From: Candidatus Krumholzibacteriia bacterium | Lineage (GTDB): Bacteria > Krumholzibacteriota > Krumholzibacteriia > Krumholzibacteriales > Krumholzibacteriaceae | Length of the DNA stretch: 10,955 bases | Reading direction: 5' to 3' | NCBI GenBank assembly: GCA_028706585.1 | Contig: JAQTVX010000049.1 | Span: forward strand, 1 to 10,955 | Shown here: piece after piece, positions 7,335 through 10,955 of the stretch | Layout of the letters: the number at the start of each line of letters is the position of its first letter | Position numbering within the stretch: the first letter of the stretch is position 1 | The notes under the pieces: generated by a model | What the model was told of the DNA's origin: nothing | Database searches by the model: none | The model's input: only the letters and a program-made list of their open reading frames with translations | Program-made: the position numbers and the translations under genes

Positions 7335-8399
7335 CTACGCTTTCTTCTTCCCGCCGGATCTTTCCTTGACCTTCCGGAGGGCATCGCGCATATCGATGCT
7401 CGCCGAGCAGGAATCGATGCAGCGCCCGCAGCCCGTGCAATACACCGCCCCGTGGCTCAGGGGCAGATAATCGTATTTGTGATAGTACCGGTGCTTGACC
7501 CGGTCCGTGAGACGCGCGCGCGGATTCGCCATGGCCGCCATACGCGCGTATCCCGTGACCTGGCAGGAATCCCACGAGAACATTCTCTGGAAATGCGATC
7601 CGCCCGCCTTCTGGTCGAACAGCAGGAAACAGTAACATGTCGGACAGATGTTCGTGCAGGCCCCGCACTCGACGCATCGCGCCGAGATATCGTCCCAGAT
7701 CCCGTCGCCGAGAGCATCCCGCACGATCTCGCTCAACCCGGCCGTCTTCGGGTAGGCCTTGTTGTTCTCCTCGAGCTCATGAACGACCTTCGCGCGGATC
7801 TCATCGCGCATCTTGACCTGCTGGTCGCGCGCGTCGACGAACAGATCCTTGTTTTCCTCGATGAGCTTCTCGCCGCGCTCGCTCTGGGCCTCGGCGACGT
7901 AACCGCCCTGAATCCTCGCAACGGCGACGTCGCAGCCCTTCTCCGGCCACGGCTTGGCGCCGTGCAGGTTGCAGAAGCAGCTCTCGCCGCATTCGCTGCA
8001 GTCGGCGCCGATGACGATCATCCTGTCCCGTCTGATCTTGTAGAACGGATCGGTGAATTCACCCTCGGTCTGCACCTTGTCGACGAGCTGCATCGCGGTG
8101 AGATCGCAGCCGCGCGCTCCGGCGACGACGACGCTCGGGAACGGCTTGTCGTCGCTCATGTCGTCCCCCTCGGTCGAGGGATAATCCGCGACGGGGCATC
8201 GCAGAGGCTGCGCGAACGCTTTGAGGGGCTCCACGGTGCGGAGCCCGTCGATACAGAAATTGTCTGGAAGGGGAAACAGCTCTATCCGCTCCATGTGGAG
8301 CTTTCCGGTTTCGCCGTCACGGACGGGCACATACAGCTCGCCGTCCACGGAGAGCTTCTTGAGGAATCTTTCGAAGTTCGTCGAATCTATAAAGTGCAT
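7335..8399 (-). CDS. HydB/ShyB/AsrA-like 4Fe-4S dicluster protein (sulfhydrogenase beta-type)
   Basis: 354 residues from ATG 8397-8399; the Shine-Dalgarno is weak (AAGAG close to the start). GARGCDLTAM at 95-104 is typical of the HydB/AsrA family. Two ferredoxin motifs follow: CVECGACTNICPTC (Cys242/245/248/252) and CTGCGRCIDSC (Cys321/324/327/331), each predicting one [4Fe-4S] cluster. An extra Cys-rich stretch, CSECGESCFC (Cys134, 137, 141, 143), may hold a further cluster. In sulfhydrogenases and in sulfite reductase AsrABC this protein links the flavin diaphorase to the catalytic subunits. It is the first gene of the nine-gene operon, directly downstream of the 8400-8567 promoter region, and pairs with the diaphorase six bases later. 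Cytoplasmic; no signal peptide. Confidence 0.9.
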   Translation of the reverse strand: MHFIDSTNFERFLKKLSVDGELYVPVRDGETGKLHMERIELFPLPDNFCIDGLRTVEPLKAFAQPLRCPVADYPSTEGDDMSDDKPFPSVVVAGARGCDLTAMQLVDKVQTEGEFTDPFYKIRRDRMIVIGADCSECGESCFCNLHGAKPWPEKGCDVAVARIQGGYVAEAQSERGEKLIEENKDLFVDARDQQVKMRDEIRAKVVHELEENNKAYPKTAGLSEIVRDALGDGIWDDISARCVECGACTNICPTCYCFLLFDQKAGGSHFQRMFSWDSCQVTGYARMAAMANPRARLTDRVKHRYYHKYDYLPLSHGAVYCTGCGRCIDSCSASIDMRDALRKVKERSGGKKKA

Positions 8400-8494
8400 G
8401 GGCTCTTGATAATGATAAAAGTGACCACCGGAGTGCTTGGCTCTGTCGCCCGAACAAACGGCGCCCTCAGTGGCCTAAAAATGCCCCCAAACAA

Positions 8495-8520
8495 GGGGTA
8501 ATTTTTCATTAAATGACCCC
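8495..8520. promoter_or_regulatory. 26-bp inverted repeat overlapping the promoter, candidate operator
   Basis: Arms GGGGTAATTT (8495-8504) and AAATGACCCC (8511-8520) are inverted copies with one mismatch in ten positions, separated by TTCATT. The repeat lies between the -35 box and the start site and covers the candidate -10 box, where a dimeric repressor would block transcription. As RNA it could also fold into a hairpin, but no strong U-tract follows on the minus strand, so a terminator is less likely. The binding protein is not in the window. Confidence 0.5.
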
Positions 8521-8529
8521 AGGTGTCAA
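8501..8529 (-). promoter_or_regulatory. Candidate sigma-70-type promoter for the hydrogenase operon
   Basis: On the minus strand a perfect -35 box TTGACA (8524-8529) is followed after 17 bp by AAAAAT (8501-8506), which matches four of six -10 consensus positions. Spacing is ideal, but the -10 box is weak, as expected of a regulated promoter. Transcription would start near 8493 and read the nine genes from 8399 down. No sigma-54 (GG-N10-GC) pattern was seen. Confidence 0.5.
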
Positions 8530-8567
8530 GCTGTTTTTTCGATAAACCGTAAAAGTTGACGGATCGT

Positions 8568-9497
8568 CTATCTCTCGTTGACAAGCTGCAGCACGGCATC
8601 CCGGAGCCTCTCGCCGCGTACGTTCTTGAAACGTATGATGCCCTTCCTGTCGATGAGGAACGTCGCCGGGATCTGGCCGACGGCGTATAGCTTGGCATAA
8701 TCGCTCAGCCAGTACTTGCCGTCGTAGAGCTGGGGCCACTTCATGCCATTATCCCTCACGAAGCTCTCGAATTTCCCCTTGTCGTTGTCGAGGGAGACGC
8801 CGATGATCTCGAAACCTTTTCCGTGAAACTCGTTGTATACATTTATGACGTTGGGCATTTCCCCTCTGCACGGGCCGCACCAGGTCGCCCAGAAATCCAA
8901 GAGAACGATCTTGCCCTTGTAATCCTTGCTGAGCCGTATGGCCTTGCCCTGATTGGTGGTAGCCGAGATGTCTATCGCGGGCGCTCCGATCACGAGCTTG
9001 CGCAGGGTCGCGGCCTTCGAAATGCCGTCCTTGGCCGCATCGCGTATCTTGGGGTCGATCGTCTCCTTCGAATTCACGATTGCCCGGAAGTTCCCCTCCG
9101 CGCCGTCGAACCGCTCGAGCGCCATCTGGGCCGTGCCCATGAGATACCTCGCCTTCACGGTCAGCTCGGGATCCTGCTTGCTCCCCGGCGCGGCGAGGCA
9201 GGCGGCGAATCTCTCTACCGCCTTGTCGTTGGCCCCTATCTTGCCGTACAGCGCGCCGAGCGTGAACTGAGCCTGCGCGGCCTCCTTGGATTTCGGGTAC
9301 TGCGCGAGAAAATCGAGCATGGCTTGCTCCGTGGCGGCGATGTAATCGTAGGAGGACATCATCCTGGATTTTTGAGCGAGATCGTCGCTTAGGCTCTTGA
9401 AGGCCTTCGACGCCTCGGTCTGGCCGTATGCTCGGGCCCCCGACAGAACGAGGACGGCCGCGAGCGCCAGAGCGATGCGGAACCTGCCTAGCTTCAT
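8568..9497 (-). CDS. Secreted TPR plus TlpA/ResA-type thioredoxin-fold protein
   Basis: 309 residues from ATG 9495-9497 with AGGAGG six bases upstream; the frame stays open further upstream, but this start gives a clear signal peptide (MKLGRFRIALALAAVLVLSG, likely cut after Ala23). Residues ~35-165 are helical with TPR-like pairs (AQFTLGALYGKIGANDKAVE; ARYLMGTAQMALERFDGAEG). A TlpA/AhpC-TSA thioredoxin domain follows, with FWATWCGPC (Cys207, Cys210) and a cis-Pro loop GQIPATF (Pro277). Such proteins act outside the cytoplasm as thiol-disulfide reductants, for example in cytochrome c maturation or repair of exported thiols. It lies 70 bp downstream of the Sec-containing DUF1573 gene in the same direction, so that protein may be its substrate or partner. 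It ends in TAG. Confidence 0.92.
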   Translation of the reverse strand: MKLGRFRIALALAAVLVLSGARAYGQTEASKAFKSLSDDLAQKSRMMSSYDYIAATEQAMLDFLAQYPKSKEAAQAQFTLGALYGKIGANDKAVERFAACLAAPGSKQDPELTVKARYLMGTAQMALERFDGAEGNFRAIVNSKETIDPKIRDAAKDGISKAATLRKLVIGAPAIDISATTNQGKAIRLSKDYKGKIVLLDFWATWCGPCRGEMPNVINVYNEFHGKGFEIIGVSLDNDKGKFESFVRDNGMKWPQLYDGKYWLSDYAKLYAVGQIPATFLIDRKGIIRFKNVRGERLRDAVLQLVNER

Positions 9498-9516
9498 CCT
9501 GGCCCTCCTGAAACGC

Positions 9517-9546
9517 GAAGGTGCGTCCGCGCCCGGGCGCACCCTC
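9517..9546 (-). other. Intergenic hairpin upstream of the thioredoxin gene
   Basis: In the transcript, arms GAGGGTGCG and CGCACCTTC can form nine pairs (one G-U) around a 12-base loop. It lies after the TAA at 9568-9570 and ends about ten bases before the AGGAGG of the next gene. With no U-tract following, it is more likely an RNA-stability or processing element than a terminator. Confidence 0.45.
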
Positions 9547-9567
9547 GAAATGGATTCTTCCCTTGAG

Positions 9568-10650
9568 TTACTTGACGCCGGGTTTCGCGCCCTCCACGGC
9601 GTTCCCGACCCGCACGCTCCCATTGATGTCGAGGGTAAGCTCTTTGCACTTCGGGTAGTTCGTGTAGATCTTGATGGACCCCGTGTACAGTCCCATCCTG
9701 TCCTGCGGGCGCACCCACACCGTGCCCATGAACGTCTTGCCGGGCTGGAGCTCCTGTATCTTCACCGAAATGTCGTCCCGGCTCGGCACGGCCTTGATAA
9801 TCTCGAGCGAATCGCCGCGCGCAGCGACGATTCTGAACTCCTTGTCGAACGCCTTCGTCGCGCCGTAAGGAATGAGCATTTCGCCGAAGTAGAGCTTGTC
9901 GGGGAGGAGCTCGACGTCGCTCCGGATGACGAACGTTATGGAGATCGTCTTTTCCGCGAGCTTGGGATAATCGGTCGCGAGGACGAGATCCACAATGAAG
10001 CTTCCGTAGGCAGGCCTCTTCTTCTCGGATATCCTGAGGTGATACTTCCTGCCCTTCTCGATCGCGTCGAGCTTTGCATCGAGCTTCTGCGTGAAGTCCT
10101 TGTTCCTGGCGTTCTCAGCCCATCGAACGCTCTTGATGGTTATCGGCGTCGCGAGCAGATTCGTTATATCGACGTCGAATTTCAGCTCGTCATCGGTGAA
10201 GCCCGTCCACGACAGCTGGCGCGAAAAATCGAACACCTTCCGCACCGTGCCCTGAACGGTGAGGGTGAACTGTTTGCTTCCGGAATCGTTCGTGTTGACG
10301 ACGAAGTTCTTCTCGAACAGGCCGGGGAACAGCTTCTTGCCGTCGATCTTCACGTCTATCTTGCCCTCCCGACCGGGAGGGATGACCTTCTCGAAGTCGG
10401 CCACGGAGCAGCCTCAACCAGGTTTCACGCTGATGATTTGAAGGTCGGCGCCGCCGGCGTTCTTGACCTTGAACGTATAGGCGAACTCCTGACCCTCGAT
10501 TATCTCGCCGAGCTGAACCGTCTTGTTCTCGATGACGGCCTTGGGAACCTTCCCGGCGTCCGGCTTGCTCTGGGCGAACGCGACGCCGAGAAGAGCGACG
10601 GCGAGAACGAGCGCGAGGGCCGCTGCAATCGCTTTCCTCTTCCTGTTCAT
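9568..10650 (-). CDS. Selenocysteine-containing DUF1573-type exported protein (in-frame TGA read as Sec79)
   Basis: Starts at ATG 10648-10650 with GGAGG seven bases upstream; 360 residues if the TGA at 10414-10416 is decoded, ending in TAA. MNRKRKAIAAALALVLAVAL begins a signal peptide, likely cut after AFA (24-26). Residues ~35-136 form a DUF1573/ASH Ig-like domain (VQLGEIIEGQEFAYTFKVKN, then ISVKPG-U79-G-C81-S, then VADFEKVIPPGREGKI). Most family members have Cys-Gly-Cys here, so the TGA replaces the first Cys. Two more Ig-like domains follow (~137-243 and ~246-347), the last like the protein encoded just upstream. Apart from Sec79 and Cys81 the only Cys is Cys335. The gene would be called as two ORFs; a GAGG before GTG 10402-10404 could mimic a restart, but that product would lack a signal peptide and half a domain. 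Redox activity outside the cytoplasm is inferred. Confidence 0.85.
10364..10404 (-). promoter_or_regulatory. SECIS-like hairpins downstream of the in-frame TGA
   Basis: Two non-exclusive stem-loops are visible. The first has GACUU pairing with AGGUC (10384-10398) around the loop CGAGA, with a G in the second loop position 22 nt after the UGA; longer pairing of GUGGCC with GGUCAU is an alternative. The second is a perfect 7-bp stem, CCCUCCC with GGGAGGG (10364-10381), around a GGUC loop starting 40 nt after the UGA. GGUC resembles the GGUCU loop of the E. coli fdhF SECIS. Bacterial SECIS loops usually lie about 16-37 nt from the UGA with a G in the first two loop positions, so the first fits on distance and the second on stem and loop. 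Which one binds SelB is not decidable by eye. Confidence 0.55.
10414..10416 (-). other. In-frame TGA, proposed selenocysteine codon
   Basis: Codons around it read AAA CCT GGT TGA GGC TGC TCC, i.e. K-P-G-U-G-C-S. Both sides encode continuous DUF1573 sequence in the same frame with no indel. TGA differs from the Cys codons TGC and TGT by one base. The genes ending at 2282, 2815 and 4671 use TGA as a true stop, so a reassigned genetic code is unlikely. Confidence 0.82.
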
Positions 10651-10668
10651 GCACTGGCCTCCAGCATA

Positions 10669-10680
10669 CGGGGCGCCCCG
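10669..10680. repeat. Perfect 12-bp GC palindrome between the two DUF1573 genes
   Basis: CGGGGCGCCCCG reads the same on both strands. It lies in the 34-bp gap between the TAG at 10685-10687 and the ATG at 10648-10650, about ten bases before the GGAGG of the Sec gene. It may be an RNA-stability hairpin or simply chance in GC-rich DNA. Confidence 0.35.
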
Positions 10681-10684
10681 CACT

Positions 10685-10955
10685 CTACTTCTTGCCCTTG
10701 GAAGCGCTCCCGGCGGTCTGCGCTCCGGGCACGCTCCCCACGACGCCGAGATCGAGCTCCTTGCACGTCGCATAGTTCGTTTGGATCTTTATGGATCCCG
10801 CGTACGGCCCGCTCTTGCTCGTCGGGCGAACCATCACCGTGCCCCGATAGAGCTTCCCGGGCTTGAGCTCGCGGATTTTTACCGTTATATCCTGCCTGTC
10901 CGGCACGGCCTTGATGATCTGGAGCGAATCTCCGCGCGTTGCGATAATGTCGAAT
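10685..10955 (-). CDS. DUF1573-type exported protein, C-terminal part only (5' end off window)
   Basis: The frame is open to the right edge; 89 residues are visible, ending in TAG. They align without gaps to the last Ig-like domain of the next gene's product (FDIIATRGDSLQIIKAVPDR against FRIVAARGDSLEIIKAVPSR; GSIKIQTNY and GSIKIYTNY), about 49 identities in 76 positions by eye, including the single Cys in the CKEL stretch. The two genes are therefore a tandem duplication with a 34-bp gap. The end is a low-complexity Gly/Ser/Lys tail. The N-terminal half, where a CGC or UGC motif and a signal peptide would lie, is outside the window, so whether this copy is also a selenoprotein is unknown. Confidence 0.85.
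   Translation of the reverse strand, partial: FDIIATRGDSLQIIKAVPDRQDITVKIRELKPGKLYRGTVMVRPTSKSGPYAGSIKIQTNYATCKELDLGVVGSVPGAQTAGSASKGKK

Larger units (their letters stand above)
8400..8567. other. Non-coding gap holding the promoter region of the hydrogenase operon
   Basis: This 168-bp stretch is the only sizeable non-coding gap in the window and is AT-richer than its flanks, with runs such as CCTAAAAATG and AATTTTTCATT. It holds a candidate promoter, a palindrome and a short C4/G4 hairpin (CCCC at 8484-8488, GGGG at 8495-8498) with T-rich sequence on both sides. That hairpin has only four base pairs, so it is a weak terminator candidate for the upstream gene at best. The transcript would have a leader of about 95 nt before ATG 8397-8399. 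I see no convincing open reading frame or riboswitch in it. Confidence 0.7.

Noticed and set aside
8484..8498. Rho-independent terminator
   Set aside because: The stem has only four G-C pairs and the tail on the minus strand is mixed; too weak to call.
4683..8501. Very long plus-strand open frame (1272 codons)
   Set aside because: Its product is rich in Arg, Glu, His and Asp with no domains, and it lies antisense to four well-supported genes. It is a high-GC shadow.
10402..10404. Separate gene starting at GTG 10402-10404 after the TGA
   Set aside because: A GAGG seven bases upstream resembles a ribosome-binding site, but the product would begin inside the DUF1573 domain, four codons after the TGA, without a signal peptide. 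Sec readthrough explains the data better.
10414..10416. Reassigned genetic code in which TGA is Trp or Gly
   Set aside because: TGA ends the genes at 2282, 2815 and 4671, each followed closely by the next gene start, and no other supported gene contains an in-frame TGA.
9568..10650. Pseudogene or sequencing error at the TGA
   Set aside because: Not excluded, but the only disruption is a TGA at a conserved Cys, the reading frame is otherwise intact over 360 codons, and hairpins follow.
9397..10866. Plus-strand open frame of 489 codons antisense to the Sec gene
   Set aside because: No domain, no ribosome-binding site, and shadow composition; the minus strand carries clear DUF1573 and signal-peptide sequence.
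1..10955. CRISPR arrays, tRNA or rRNA genes, insertion sequences
   Set aside because: No repeated spacer pattern, tRNA-like cloverleaf, rRNA sequence, transposase or terminal repeats were seen.

Overview
The window is GC-rich bacterial DNA in which every gene I can support lies on the minus strand, so transcription runs from high to low coordinates. Gene content points to a strict anaerobe with hydrogen metabolism: a membrane-bound group 4-type [NiFe] hydrogenase plus exported redox proteins. Short intergenic gaps, use of TGA as a normal stop (at 2282, 2815 and 4671) and an apparent selenoprotein would fit Desulfobacterota-like or similar anaerobes. That placement is inference; there is no rRNA or other marker gene here.

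Right block (about 8568-10955): the 3' part of a gene for a DUF1573-type exported protein, a full-length paralogue of it, and a secreted TPR plus TlpA-type thioredoxin protein with WCGPC. The full-length paralogue carries one in-frame TGA at 10414-10416. It sits exactly where the family has the first Cys of its conserved CGC motif, giving KPG-U-G-C-S. The frame is open on both sides, TGA is an ordinary stop elsewhere in the window, and hairpins resembling a bacterial SECIS lie just downstream, including a perfect 7-bp stem with a GGUC loop. I read it as a selenocysteine-containing DUF1573 protein, probably a redox partner of the adjacent thioredoxin. Automated gene callers would split or truncate it.

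Middle (8400-8567): a 168-bp non-coding gap with a candidate promoter (TTGACA, 17 bp, AAAAAT) whose spacer and -10 box are covered by a near-perfect 26-bp inverted repeat, a likely operator.

Left block (1-8399): nine tightly packed genes, apparently one operon. In order they encode a HydB/AsrA-like Fe-S protein, a HydG-like FAD/NAD(P)/[2Fe-2S] diaphorase, a NuoG/FdhA-like molybdopterin-fold protein lacking the catalytic Cys/Sec, a four-cluster HycB-like ferredoxin, a NuoH/HyfC/EchB-like membrane subunit, a NuoB/EchC-like small subunit, a NuoC-like subunit, a NuoD/EchE-like large subunit with all four Ni-binding Cys, and an antiporter-like membrane subunit running off the left edge. Together they look like an ion-pumping hydrogenase wired to NAD(P)H through a sulfhydrogenase-type diaphorase. 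The direction of flow (H2 evolution from NAD(P)H or H2 uptake to NAD(P)+) cannot be read from sequence.
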